Below, piece after piece: positions 51,885-60,404 of a DNA stretch of 64,000 nt. A program made the position numbers and the translations under genes. Numbering within the stretch: the first letter of the stretch is position 1; every line of letters starts with the position of its first letter. Source of the stretch: JAMZMI01 sp049115715. GTDB lineage: Bacteria; Bacteroidota; Bacteroidia; Cytophagales; Cyclobacteriaceae. Under the pieces are notes generated by a model, which was not told where the DNA came from, made no database searches, and worked only from the letters and a program-made list of their open reading frames with translations. The stretch lies in NCBI GenBank assembly GCA_049115715.1, contig JAGDZQ010000014.1:4461-68460 (forward strand), written 5' to 3'.

Positions 51885-52238
51885 TTAAAGCTTCTCTTTG
51901 ATTCTAGCTGCTTTACCTTTTCTTCCTCTAAGGTAGAAAAGTCTTGCTCTTCTTACTTTACCTTTTCTTAGAACTTCTATTTTATCAATGTTAGGAGTCA
52001 TTGTTGGGAAAATTCTTTCCACAGCGATTCCGCTTGATACTTTTCTTACAGTAAAGGTCTCTCCGGTAGAGTTGGTATTTCGGATCTGCATAACAGTACC
52101 CTGAAACTGCTGGATTCTTTCCTTGCTACCTTCCTTAATTTTATAATGAACATTAACAGTGTCACCAGGACCAAAAGCGGGAAATTCGCTCTTTGCTGTT
52201 AGTAAATCTTCTTCTACGAATTTTAATAAATCGCTCAT
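51885..52238 (-). CDS. rplS: 50S ribosomal protein L19
   Basis: 117 residues. F-x-P-G-D-T-V-x-V-H-Y-K-I near 22, I-Q-Q-F-Q-G-T-V near 41, and the basic end K-V-R-R-A-R-L-F-Y-L-R-G-R-K-G-K are typical. Last gene of the operon, separated from trmD by 83 bases that contain a possible extra promoter. Confidence 0.98.
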   Translation of the reverse strand: MSDLLKFVEEDLLTAKSEFPAFGPGDTVNVHYKIKEGSKERIQQFQGTVMQIRNTNSTGETFTVRKVSSGIAVERIFPTMTPNIDKIEVLRKGKVRRARLFYLRGRKGKAARIKEKL

Positions 52239-52275
52239 AATCTTAACTTTTAGCGTACTATCCTAAAAAGGAGTG

Positions 52276-52283
52276 CAAATATA
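52276..52283 (-). promoter_or_regulatory. possible internal -7 element for rplS
   Basis: TATATTTG on the minus strand (52283-52276) fits TAnnTTTG, 38 bases before the rplS ATG. No TTTG is seen 18-20 bases upstream, so it is a weak candidate. Confidence 0.4.
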
Positions 52284-52321
52284 GACAATTGAATAGATAA
52301 TAGATAGCATGGCGTTAGAAT

Positions 52322-52996
52322 TTATTCTAACAAATCGGGTCTTCTTGATTTAGTCCTTTTTACGGCCTCTTCGTGGCGCCATTTTTCGATATTGGCTTCA
52401 TGTCCTGAACTTAAAATCTCAGGAATTTTCCACCCATTATAATCAGCAGGTCTTGTATAGACCGGAGGGGCAAGTAGGTTGTCCTGGAAGGAATCAGTTA
52501 AAGCTGACGTCTCATCATTCAGGACACCTGGAATCAATCTTACAAGAGAATCGGCCAATACCATTGCTGCTAATTCTCCTCCCGAAAGGACATAATCACC
52601 AATGCTTATCTCTTTGGTTATCAAGTGATCTCTTACTCTTTGATCCACCCCTTTGTAATGACCGCACAGAAAGATCATGTTTTCATTCAAAGAAAGCTGA
52701 TTGGCCATCCCTTGATTCAACGTTTCTCCATCAGGAGTTAAATAGATGATCTCCTGATACTGGTTATTTTCTTTGAGTTTAGAAATACACTTATCGATAG
52801 GTTCAATCATGAGAACCATTCCTGCACCACCACCAAATGCGTAATCATCAACATTTTTATGCTTGATGGTAGAATAATCCCTCAGGTTATGAATATGGAT
52901 TTCGACAAGATTCTTCTGCTGAGAGCGTTTGACAATACTCTGATTTAATGGACCATCAAAAAGTTCAGGCAAGCACGTGATGATATCGAGTCTCAT
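52322..52996 (-). CDS. trmD: tRNA (guanine37-N1)-methyltransferase
   Basis: 224 residues, SPOUT knot methyltransferase for G37 next to the anticodon. R-L-D-I-I-T-C-L-P-E-L-F at the start, D-D-Y-A-F-G-G-G-A-G-M-V-L near 52, C-G-H-Y-K-G-V-D-Q-R-V near 112 and S-I-G-D-Y-V-L-S-G-G-E-L near 132 are all conserved. Three bases after rimM; standard rpsP-rimM-trmD-rplS order. Confidence 0.98.
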   Translation of the reverse strand: MRLDIITCLPELFDGPLNQSIVKRSQQKNLVEIHIHNLRDYSTIKHKNVDDYAFGGGAGMVLMIEPIDKCISKLKENNQYQEIIYLTPDGETLNQGMANQLSLNENMIFLCGHYKGVDQRVRDHLITKEISIGDYVLSGGELAAMVLADSLVRLIPGVLNDETSALTDSFQDNLLAPPVYTRPADYNGWKIPEILSSGHEANIEKWRHEEAVKRTKSRRPDLLE

Positions 52997-52999
52997 GAT

Positions 53000-53524
53000 T
53001 TAACCTTCTGAAAATACATCGAGTAATCCATCTGGTAGTTGAGCTGAGATTTCTTTTCCCTTGACATCCACTTTTTGAATAATTCCCTCACTTAGTGGAA
53101 TTAGAACTTCTGTTCCTTTATAGTCTACACCTAGCAATCTGTTGTTTGGCAGATCGTAAATTTGGTTCACTGGTCCAACGACATCTTGTCCATCCATTAG
53201 TGTCAGACCCACCAATTGATGAAAGTAATATTTGCCATCTGACAGTTTTGGGAGCTCATCTAAAGGCAAGTAGAGAGACATTCCCACCAACGTGGAAGCT
53301 TCATCTACATTTTCAATATCCTCAAATGCAACATATGCCCTTGAGCTTTGAACGGAAATGGATTCCAAAAAAAAAGGAACCAGTTTTCCATTTTGATCAA
53401 TGAAAACTGATTCCAAGTTTTTGTATTCCTCTGGATAATCTACGTCTAAGTTGGCAATCATCTCGCCTCTTAAACCGTGCGTTTTGACAAGCTGACCTAA
53501 TAGGTAACAATCATCAAAACCCAT
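53000..53524 (-). CDS. rimM: 16S rRNA processing protein RimM
   Basis: 174 residues. N-terminal RimM domain (L-G-Q-L-V-K-T-H-G-L-R-G-E) and a C-terminal PRC barrel (Y-Y-F-H-Q-L-V-G near 100; L-I-P-L-S-E-G-I-I near 143). Helps 30S maturation around S19 and helix 33b. Eight bases after rpsP. Confidence 0.96.
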   Translation of the reverse strand: MGFDDCYLLGQLVKTHGLRGEMIANLDVDYPEEYKNLESVFIDQNGKLVPFFLESISVQSSRAYVAFEDIENVDEASTLVGMSLYLPLDELPKLSDGKYYFHQLVGLTLMDGQDVVGPVNQIYDLPNNRLLGVDYKGTEVLIPLSEGIIQKVDVKGKEISAQLPDGLLDVFSEG

Positions 53525-53532
53525 AAAAAGGA

Positions 53533-54291
53533 TTATTCAGCGTCTTTTTTCTCTTCTTCAGAAGTCTCAGCCGGTGTTTCTGCTGAAGCTTCAGGTGCCG
53601 CTTCCTTAGGAGCTTCCTCTGCAGCTGGAGCTTCTTCTTTAGGAGCCTCTTCTGCTACAGGTGCTTCTTCCTCTACTGCTGGAACTTCTTCCACAACAGC
53701 TTCAGGTGCCGCTTCTTCAACTACTGCAGGAGCTTCTACTTCAGCAACAGCTTCTTCGCCTTCTTCCGCAAGCGCAACTTCTTCTTCGCTAGTGGTTGCC
53801 TCAGCAACTTCAGCAGCTAGAGCAGCTTCTTCTTCTTTTTTCTTAGCTAACAAAGCGTCAAGACGAGCTTGATTTACTTTGGCTTCAGCATCTAAGGCAG
53901 CTTTGGTTTTCTCAGCTTTAGCTTTAGATAGCTCATCTACTTTACCTTGAATCTGACTTTCTTTACCTCCGATCCACTCTTCGTATTTTTTGTCAGCATC
54001 CTCTTGTGTGATAGCTCCTTTAAGAACTCCAACTTGAAGATGTTTTTTCATCATTACTCCTTTGTAAGATAAAAGAGCTCTTGCAGTATCAGTAGGTTGT
54101 GCGCCTTTCAATACCCAATCAAGTGCTTTGTCTTCTTTAAGCGTAATAGATGCCGGATCTGTATTTGGGTTGTAAAGCCCAATTTTCTCAATAAATCTAC
54201 CATCACGTGGTGATCTAGAATCTGCCACTACGATATCATAGATGGCTCTTTTTTTGCGTCCTCGACGCGCTAGTCTGATTTTTACAGGCAT
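53533..54291 (-). CDS. rpsP: 30S ribosomal protein S16 with long acidic tail
   Basis: 252 residues. The S16 core is residues 1-80 (M-P-V-K-I-R-L-A-R-R-G-R-K-K, then D-S-R-S-P-R-D-G-R-F-I-E-K-I-G). A charged helical segment reaches about 150. The last ~95 residues are almost entirely Glu, Ala, Val, Pro with E-E-A-P-type repeats. E. coli S16 is about 82 residues. Extensions are common in Bacteroidota S16, but this tail is long. First gene of the operon; promoter at 54348-54377. Confidence 0.95.
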   Translation of the reverse strand: MPVKIRLARRGRKKRAIYDIVVADSRSPRDGRFIEKIGLYNPNTDPASITLKEDKALDWVLKGAQPTDTARALLSYKGVMMKKHLQVGVLKGAITQEDADKKYEEWIGGKESQIQGKVDELSKAKAEKTKAALDAEAKVNQARLDALLAKKKEEEAALAAEVAEATTSEEEVALAEEGEEAVAEVEAPAVVEEAAPEAVVEEVPAVEEEAPVAEEAPKEEAPAAEEAPKEAAPEASAETPAETSEEEKKDAE

Positions 54292-54347
54292 AATTGTTTT
54301 TGTTTATGGAACACGTCCATTCAAAGTTTGATAAATTTTAAGGAGCG

Positions 54348-54377
54348 CAAAGATAGGGAATAAAGAAGAAAAACAAA
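54348..54377 (-). promoter_or_regulatory. promoter of the rpsP operon
   Basis: On the minus strand, TTTG (54377-54374), 18 bases, then TATCTTTG (54355-54348), an exact TAnnTTTG with the same -7 octamer as the rplU promoter. The leader to the rpsP ATG is about 50 bases. Confidence 0.82.
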
Positions 54378-54462
54378 TTCCTTTTACTCAAGTTGATGAT
54401 TGAAGTGTACAGTGAAGCTTGGAACTAAGACTTAAATCTAGTTGTTAATCTTAATATTTGCT

Positions 54463-54480
54463 AAACCGCTTATACGGTTT
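54463..54480. promoter_or_regulatory. palindrome next to the sucA promoter
   Basis: AAACCG-CTTATA-CGGTTT, a perfect 6-bp inverted repeat whose right end runs into the -33 TTTG of the sucA promoter. It could be an operator, or part of a weak terminator because T5 follows. Confidence 0.4.
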
Positions 54481-54509
54481 TTGTATTTGCCTGCCAATAC
54501 ATACCTTTG
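54480..54509 (+). promoter_or_regulatory. promoter of sucA-sucB
   Basis: TTTG (54480-54483), 18 bases, then TACCTTTG (54502-54509), exact TAnnTTTG. The sucA ATG follows 34 bases later. Confidence 0.8.
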
Positions 54510-54543
54510 ATCAATTGTTATTCTAAGATGTCCAAAAACAATC

Positions 54544-57264
54544 ATGGATAAATATTCATATATTTCTAATGCCGATGTGGGATACATCGATGATCTCTAC
54601 CAAAATTATAAGGCTGATCCTGATAGTGTGGATGAATCCTGGAAGAAGTTCTTTGAGGGATTTGAGTTTTCTCAACAGCATTATGGTGAAACTGGATCTA
54701 AAAAGGACGCTACAATTGAGGGAGGCAAAGAGATTCAAGTTCGTAATCTTATATATGCCCATCGCTCTCGAGCACATCTTAAGTCGGACACAAACCCTGT
54801 AAGACAAAGGAGACAACATGTAGTGCGTTTAGAACTTGAAAATTTCGGATTGACAGAAGATGATCTGGAAGAGGAGTTCGATATAGGAGGTGAGATTGGT
54901 TTAGGACGTGCTAAGCTCAAGGATATTCTTAAAAAACTCCAGACCATTTACCTTTCCAAAATTGGATACGAGTATAATCACCTTCGCAATTCTGATATTT
55001 TCGAATGGATGAAGTCCAAAGTAGAAGGTGAAGGAGTGGATATTTCTCCTGAAAAATCTGAGAAAAAGAGAATTCTTTCCAAGCTGAATGAAGCGGTAGT
55101 TTTTGAAAATTTCTTACATACCAAATTCTTAGGTCAGAAGCGATTTTCGTTAGAAGGCGGGGAAAATACGATCCCGGCTTTAGATAAAATTATAAATAAG
55201 GCTGCTGATTCTGGTGCAGAAGAAGTAGTGATTGGAATGGCTCATAGAGGTCGACTTAATGTTTTGACAAACATTATGGGCAAAACCTATGAAGAGATTT
55301 TTGCTGAATTTGAAGGTAATGCGGAGCTTGATCTCACTATGGGAGATGGTGATGTTAAATATCACCTCGGGTATTCAAGCCATATCAAAACTGAATCGGG
55401 GAAAAAGATATATGTAAAACTCGCTCCAAACCCTTCACATTTGGAGGCTGTAGATCCTGTGGTGCTTGGCTATACACGTGCTCAAATAGATGATGAGTAT
55501 CGTGGAGACATGAGCAAAGCTATTCCAGTTTTGATTCATGGGGATGCTGCTGTAGCAGGACAAGGTATTGTTTACGAATGTATCCAAATGTCCATGCTTG
55601 AAGGGTACAGGACAGGGGGAACGATTCATTTCATTATAAATAATCAAGTCGGGTTTACAACAGATTACGATGATGCTCGCTCAAGTATATATTGTACAGA
55701 TTTAGCCAAGATTGTAGATGCACCGGTTTTGCACGTCAATGGAGATGATGCTGAATCAGTTGCTTATGCAGTCGGATTAGCAGTAGAATACAGGCAGAAA
55801 TTCCAAAAAGATTTTTTTATAGACCTACTCTGTTACAGAAGACATGGGCATAACGAAAGCGATGAGCCGAAATTTACCCAGCCTAAGCTTTATAATGTTA
55901 TCGCTAAGCACCCCAATCCACGAGAGATTTATGTAAAGAAACTTACCTCGAGAGGCGATATCAACGAAGCGGATGCTTCCAAGCTCGACAAAGAATTTAA
56001 GCAACTTCTTCAAGACAGACTTGAGGAAGTCAAACAAAAACCATTGCCATACAAACCTCAAAAAATCGAGGAAGAGTGGCATTTCCTGAGAAGATCCAAA
56101 AGAGAAGATTTTGACCAGTCTCCTGAAACAGGCATTTCAAAAGAAATACTGGATAAGGTCTCTTCTGCATTAATGAATGTTCCGGAAGGTTTTAAGCCAT
56201 TGAGGCAGATTGAAAAGCTACTGAAAGAACGGAAAGCCAATTTCGGAGAGAAGAAAATGCTGACTTGGGCAGACGCTGAGCTCCTTGCTTATGGTTCTAT
56301 ACTCGCAGAGGGTAAAATAGTAAGGATGTCTGGTCAGGATGTGAAGAGAGGAACCTTTTCTCATCGTCATGCGGTTTTATTTGACTCAAACACAAATGAA
56401 CCTCATAGCAACCTTGATCATATTCAGGATAAACAGGAGCCTTTTAGAATATTTAATTCTTTGCTGTCTGAATACGGTGTTCTTGGTTTTGAATATGGTT
56501 ATGCCATGGCAACACCAAATGCGTTGGTGATTTGGGAAGCTCAGTTTGGAGACTTTTCGAATGGTGCTCAGGTTATGATAGACCAGTTTTTAGTTTCTGC
56601 TGAGACTAAGTGGCAAAGAATGAATGGGCTGGTAATGTTGCTGCCTCATGGCTATGAAGGTCAAGGACCAGAACACTCCAGCGCAAGAATGGAAAGGTTT
56701 TTACAAATGACTGCTCAGGATAACATGATCGTTGCAGACATTACTACGCCATCGAATCTCTTTCATCTATTGAGACGTCAAGTCACATGGGAGTTTAGAA
56801 AGCCGTGTATTGTTTTTTCTCCTAAGTCATTATTGAGGCATCCTAAGGTTATTTCACCTGTAGAGGAATTTACAAAAGGATCATTTAGAGAGGTGATAGG
56901 AGATTCTTACGCGACTCCTAAATCAGTGAAAAAAGTACTCTTGTGTACTGGCAAAGTTTATTTTGACTTGTTAGAAGAGCAACAAAAATCAAAAAGGAAA
57001 GATGTGGCCATTGTTCGACTGGAACAATTACATCCATTCCCAAAAACTCAACTTGAGGAAACGTTAAAGAAATATTCGGACCCTACATTGATATGGGTAC
57101 AAGAAGAACCTGAAAATATGGGAGCTCTTGCATTTATGCATAGAGTGTCCAAGCTGGAATTGACATTTGTTTGTAGAAAAGCAATGGCTTCACCAGCAAC
57201 CGGTTATGCGAAGGTTCATAAAGAAGAGCAAGCCGAAATAGTTAAACAAGCATTTGAAATCTAA
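54544..57264 (+). CDS. sucA: 2-oxoglutarate dehydrogenase E1 component
   Basis: 906 residues, thiamine-diphosphate enzyme. The N-terminal peptide Y-I-D-D-L-Y-Q-N-Y-K-x-D-P-x-S-V-D-x-S-W near 12-32 is the E2-binding segment. H-R-G-R-L-N-V-L-x-N near 234, G-D-G-D-V-K-Y-H near 268, and H-G-D-A-A-V-A-G-Q-G near 330 form the cofactor region. The C-terminal half has F-S-H-R-H-A-V near 612 and H-G-Y-E-G-Q-G-P-E-H-S-S-A-R near 701. TCA cycle step to succinyl-CoA. Eleven bases before sucB. Confidence 0.97.
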   Translation: MDKYSYISNADVGYIDDLYQNYKADPDSVDESWKKFFEGFEFSQQHYGETGSKKDATIEGGKEIQVRNLIYAHRSRAHLKSDTNPVRQRRQHVVRLELENFGLTEDDLEEEFDIGGEIGLGRAKLKDILKKLQTIYLSKIGYEYNHLRNSDIFEWMKSKVEGEGVDISPEKSEKKRILSKLNEAVVFENFLHTKFLGQKRFSLEGGENTIPALDKIINKAADSGAEEVVIGMAHRGRLNVLTNIMGKTYEEIFAEFEGNAELDLTMGDGDVKYHLGYSSHIKTESGKKIYVKLAPNPSHLEAVDPVVLGYTRAQIDDEYRGDMSKAIPVLIHGDAAVAGQGIVYECIQMSMLEGYRTGGTIHFIINNQVGFTTDYDDARSSIYCTDLAKIVDAPVLHVNGDDAESVAYAVGLAVEYRQKFQKDFFIDLLCYRRHGHNESDEPKFTQPKLYNVIAKHPNPREIYVKKLTSRGDINEADASKLDKEFKQLLQDRLEEVKQKPLPYKPQKIEEEWHFLRRSKREDFDQSPETGISKEILDKVSSALMNVPEGFKPLRQIEKLLKERKANFGEKKMLTWADAELLAYGSILAEGKIVRMSGQDVKRGTFSHRHAVLFDSNTNEPHSNLDHIQDKQEPFRIFNSLLSEYGVLGFEYGYAMATPNALVIWEAQFGDFSNGAQVMIDQFLVSAETKWQRMNGLVMLLPHGYEGQGPEHSSARMERFLQMTAQDNMIVADITTPSNLFHLLRRQVTWEFRKPCIVFSPKSLLRHPKVISPVEEFTKGSFREVIGDSYATPKSVKKVLLCTGKVYFDLLEEQQKSKRKDVAIVRLEQLHPFPKTQLEETLKKYSDPTLIWVQEEPENMGALAFMHRVSKLELTFVCRKAMASPATGYAKVHKEEQAEIVKQAFEI

Positions 57265-57275
57265 AAGACAATAAA

Positions 57276-58778
57276 ATGAGTCTTGAAATAAAAGTTCCTC
57301 CAGTAGGAGAGTCGATATCTGAAGTAACTATCGCACAATGGTCTAAAAGCGATGGTGATTATGTAGAAATGGATGAGGTGATTTGTGAGCTTGAATCCGA
57401 CAAAGCCACTTTTGAAGTTACAGCGGAAAGTGCTGGTGTTTTACATATCAAGGCTCAAGAGGGAGATACACTTGAGATCGGAGGATTATTGTGTGAAATA
57501 GATGAATCCAAGGCTAAAAAAACCGCGGCTCCCGAGCCTGTACAAGAGGCTCCTAAGCCAACCGGTAAGGTGTTGGAAATGAACGTCCCAGCAGTGGGGG
57601 AGTCTATCAATGAAGTTGCTATATCAGTTTGGCAAAAAGCGGATGGAGATTTCGTTGAGTTGGATGAGGTAATTGCTGAGATAGAATCTGATAAAGCCAC
57701 TTTTGACCTTACAGCTGAGGCTCAAGGAGTATTGAGAATTGTTGCGCAAGAAGGAGATACACTTGAGATTGGGGCGCTTTTATGTAGAATTGAAGTTGCG
57801 GAAGGGGCAGCACCTCAGGCAAGCGAATCTAACTCAGCTGAAGTAGAGACTCAATCGGAAGGATCATATGCCGCAGGGCATGCATCGCCAGCTGCTGCTA
57901 AAATATTAAGTGAAAAGGGAATCTCGACTGATTCGATAAAAGGGACAGGAAAAGATGGGCGCGTAACGAAGGAAGATGCTCTAAAAGCTGAAAAACAATC
58001 TGTAGCACCTCCTGTCCAAAAGAAAGAAATAGCCAAGAGTTCTGCAATAGCTGCACCGGTGATAAATACTGGAGTAGGCAGAGAGCAAAGAAGAGAGAAG
58101 ATGACCTCTCTGAGAAAGACAGTTTCAAGACGCCTTGTTTCAGTGAAAAATGAGACAGCCATGTTGACTACATTCAATGAGGTGAACATGGGGCCGATTA
58201 TGGAACTTAGGAAGAAGTATAAAGAGTCTTTCAAAGACAAGTATGAAGTTGGTTTAGGTTTTATGTCATTTTTCACCAAAGCGTGTACAATGGCACTTAA
58301 GGATTGGCCTGCTGTAAATGCTATGATTGATGGTGAGGAAATCGTTTACAGCGATTACTGTGATGTTTCGATTGCAGTGTCAGCTCCAAAGGGACTGGTC
58401 GTTCCTGTTATTAGAAATGCAGAGTCTCTCAGCTTCGATCAAGTTGAAAAAGAGGTTGTGAGGTTAGCTATCAAGGCTCGTGAAGGCAAACTCAGCATTG
58501 ATGAAATGCAAGGGGGAACTTTCACAATTACCAATGGAGGGATTTTTGGCTCGATGCTATCTACACCTATTATTAATGCTCCTCAGTCGGCCATTCTCGG
58601 AATGCACAATATAGTAGAGAGACCCGTTGCTGAGAATGGGCAAGTCGTGATAAGACCTATTATGTATGTTGCACTGTCATATGATCATAGAATTGTGGAT
58701 GGAAGAGAGTCAGTAAGCTTCTTAGTTAGAGTAAAACAGCTTTTGGAAGATCCTACTCGCCTTTTATTAGGAGTATAA
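57276..58778 (+). CDS. sucB: dihydrolipoyllysine succinyltransferase (E2) with two lipoyl domains
   Basis: 500 residues. Two lipoyl domains: residues 1-77 with Lys43 in E-S-D-K-A-T-F, and about 96-175 with Lys140 in E-S-D-K-A-T-F. Most SucB proteins have one such domain. A peripheral subunit-binding domain is at about 205-240 (A-S-P-A-A-A-K-I-L, then G-T-G-K-D-G-R-V-T-K-E-D). The catalytic domain ends with His471 in S-Y-D-H-R-I-V-D-G-R. Core of the 2-oxoglutarate dehydrogenase complex. Confidence 0.96.
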   Translation: MSLEIKVPPVGESISEVTIAQWSKSDGDYVEMDEVICELESDKATFEVTAESAGVLHIKAQEGDTLEIGGLLCEIDESKAKKTAAPEPVQEAPKPTGKVLEMNVPAVGESINEVAISVWQKADGDFVELDEVIAEIESDKATFDLTAEAQGVLRIVAQEGDTLEIGALLCRIEVAEGAAPQASESNSAEVETQSEGSYAAGHASPAAAKILSEKGISTDSIKGTGKDGRVTKEDALKAEKQSVAPPVQKKEIAKSSAIAAPVINTGVGREQRREKMTSLRKTVSRRLVSVKNETAMLTTFNEVNMGPIMELRKKYKESFKDKYEVGLGFMSFFTKACTMALKDWPAVNAMIDGEEIVYSDYCDVSIAVSAPKGLVVPVIRNAESLSFDQVEKEVVRLAIKAREGKLSIDEMQGGTFTITNGGIFGSMLSTPIINAPQSAILGMHNIVERPVAENGQVVIRPIMYVALSYDHRIVDGRESVSFLVRVKQLLEDPTRLLLGV

Positions 58779-58868
58779 TCACGCGGTTTGACTTACTCAA
58801 TACATGCTTTGATAAAGAGTTATTTTGGGAGTCTAATAGCCAAATACAAAATCTAAATACGAAATACC

Positions 58869-60263
58869 ATGCAATACGATGTAACAGTAATTGGATCAGG
58901 CCCTGGGGGTTATGTAGCTGCAATAAGATGCGCACAGCTAGGCTTGAAAACGGCTATCATTGAAAAATATGATTCACTTGGTGGAACATGTTTAAATGTT
59001 GGTTGTATTCCGTCAAAAGCGCTACTGGATTCGTCAGAGCATTTTCATAACGCTGCTGAGACATTTAAAGAACATGGGATAGACATCTCTGCACCCAAAG
59101 TGAACATCAAACAGATGATTTCACGAAAGTCCGATGTAGTGAAGCAGAATACAGAAGGCATCAATTATTTAATGAACAAAAATAAGATTGATGTTTTGCA
59201 TGGCTTGGGGTCTTTTGTTGACAAAAACACAATCAAAGTTTCTGGTAAAGAAGAAAAAACAATCACCACAGAAAAGGTAATAATTGCAACAGGTTCTAAA
59301 CCAACTTCACTGCCTTTCATCAAAGTAGATAAAAAGAGAGTGATTACCAGTACAGAAGCTCTTGAATTAAAAGAAGTGCCAAAGCATTTGGTCATTATTG
59401 GAGGAGGGGTTATCGGTCTTGAATTAGGTTCTGTGTATGCTCGATTAGGTTCCAAAGTGTCTGTAGTCGAGTTTATGGATCGAATCATTGCTACGATGGA
59501 TGGAACGATGGGAAAAGAGCTCGTAAAGTCACTCAAGAAAATAGGAATGGAATTCTACCTTGGACATAAGGTGAAGGGAGTGTCGACTAAAGGTAAAGAG
59601 GTGACGGTGACAGCTGATACACCCAAAGGAGAAGAGTTATCTCTCAAGGGCGATTACTGTTTAGTATCTATAGGAAGAATACCGTATACCGAAGGTCTTG
59701 GCTTGGAAAATGTTGGAGTCAAAGTGACTGATAGAGGACAGATCGAAACGGATGAGCATCTCAAAACGAACGTAGATAATATTTGGGCGATTGGTGATGT
59801 GGTGAAAGGAGCAATGCTTGCACATAAAGCGGAAGAAGAAGGTGTCTTTGTTGCTGAGCAAATGATGGGGCAGAAGCCGCACATCAATTATAACCTGATC
59901 CCGGGTGTGGTTTATACCTGGCCAGAAGTGGCTGGAGTAGGGTATACAGAAGAGCAGCTAAAGGAAAAAGGAATAGCATTCAAGGCTGGGAAATTTCCTT
60001 TTAAAGCTTTGGGGCGTGCCAGAGCATCAATGGATGTAGATGGTCTTGTAAAGGTTCTGGCTGATAAGGAAACGGATGAAATTTTAGGTGTCCATATTAT
60101 AGGAGCCAGAGCAGCGGATATGATTGCTTCTGCGGTAACAGCCATGGAATTCAGAGCTTCTGCAGAGGATGTCTCAAGAATGTCTCATGCACACCCTACT
60201 TATATGGAAGCTGTAAAAGAAGCGTGTTTGGCTGCTACCGAAAATAGGCCGATACATATTTAA
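58869..60263 (+). CDS. lpdA: dihydrolipoyl dehydrogenase (E3)
   Basis: 464 residues, FAD flavoprotein that reoxidises lipoyl groups. G-S-G-P-G-G-Y-V-A-A at 10-19, the redox pair Cys41/Cys46 in G-G-T-C-L-N-V-G-C-I-P-S-K, NAD-binding I-G-G-G-V-I-G-L-E near 177, and the catalytic end A-H-P-T-Y-M-E near 444. It follows sucB after 90 bases in which I see no clear promoter, so it is probably part of the same transcript. Confidence 0.97.
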   Translation: MQYDVTVIGSGPGGYVAAIRCAQLGLKTAIIEKYDSLGGTCLNVGCIPSKALLDSSEHFHNAAETFKEHGIDISAPKVNIKQMISRKSDVVKQNTEGINYLMNKNKIDVLHGLGSFVDKNTIKVSGKEEKTITTEKVIIATGSKPTSLPFIKVDKKRVITSTEALELKEVPKHLVIIGGGVIGLELGSVYARLGSKVSVVEFMDRIIATMDGTMGKELVKSLKKIGMEFYLGHKVKGVSTKGKEVTVTADTPKGEELSLKGDYCLVSIGRIPYTEGLGLENVGVKVTDRGQIETDEHLKTNVDNIWAIGDVVKGAMLAHKAEEEGVFVAEQMMGQKPHINYNLIPGVVYTWPEVAGVGYTEEQLKEKGIAFKAGKFPFKALGRARASMDVDGLVKVLADKETDEILGVHIIGARAADMIASAVTAMEFRASAEDVSRMSHAHPTYMEAVKEACLAATENRPIHI

Positions 60264-60269
60264 GGTTAA

Positions 60270-60286
60270 TGTAGACTTGTTCTACA
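60270..60286 (+). terminator. weak hairpin after lpdA
   Basis: TGTAGA/TCTACA perfect 6-bp stem with a 5-base loop, 6 bases after the lpdA stop, but no T-run follows. Possible weak terminator or 3' stabiliser. Confidence 0.35.
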
Positions 60287-60332
60287 AATATTCATTCGTC
60301 TGGAAAAAAAACTGTTCTGTCGATTCAGAGTC

Positions 60333-60340
60333 TATATTTG
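60333..60340 (+). promoter_or_regulatory. -7 element before the histidine kinase gene
   Basis: TATATTTG fits TAnnTTTG; no good TTTG is seen 18-20 bases upstream. A transcript starting near 60347 would leave only about 10 bases before a TTG start at 60357 but about 58 before the GTG at 60405, which supports the latter. Confidence 0.45.
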
Positions 60341-60404
60341 ATAGTTTCTTGCTTATTTGAATTACATTAGAGTTAACCAAGCGGTAATTACCAACAAGTC
60401 TGCA

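Noticed and set aside
57851..58279. 142-codon open frame antisense to sucB
   Set aside because: A shadow of the E2 coding sequence; the length is explained by codon bias of the true gene.
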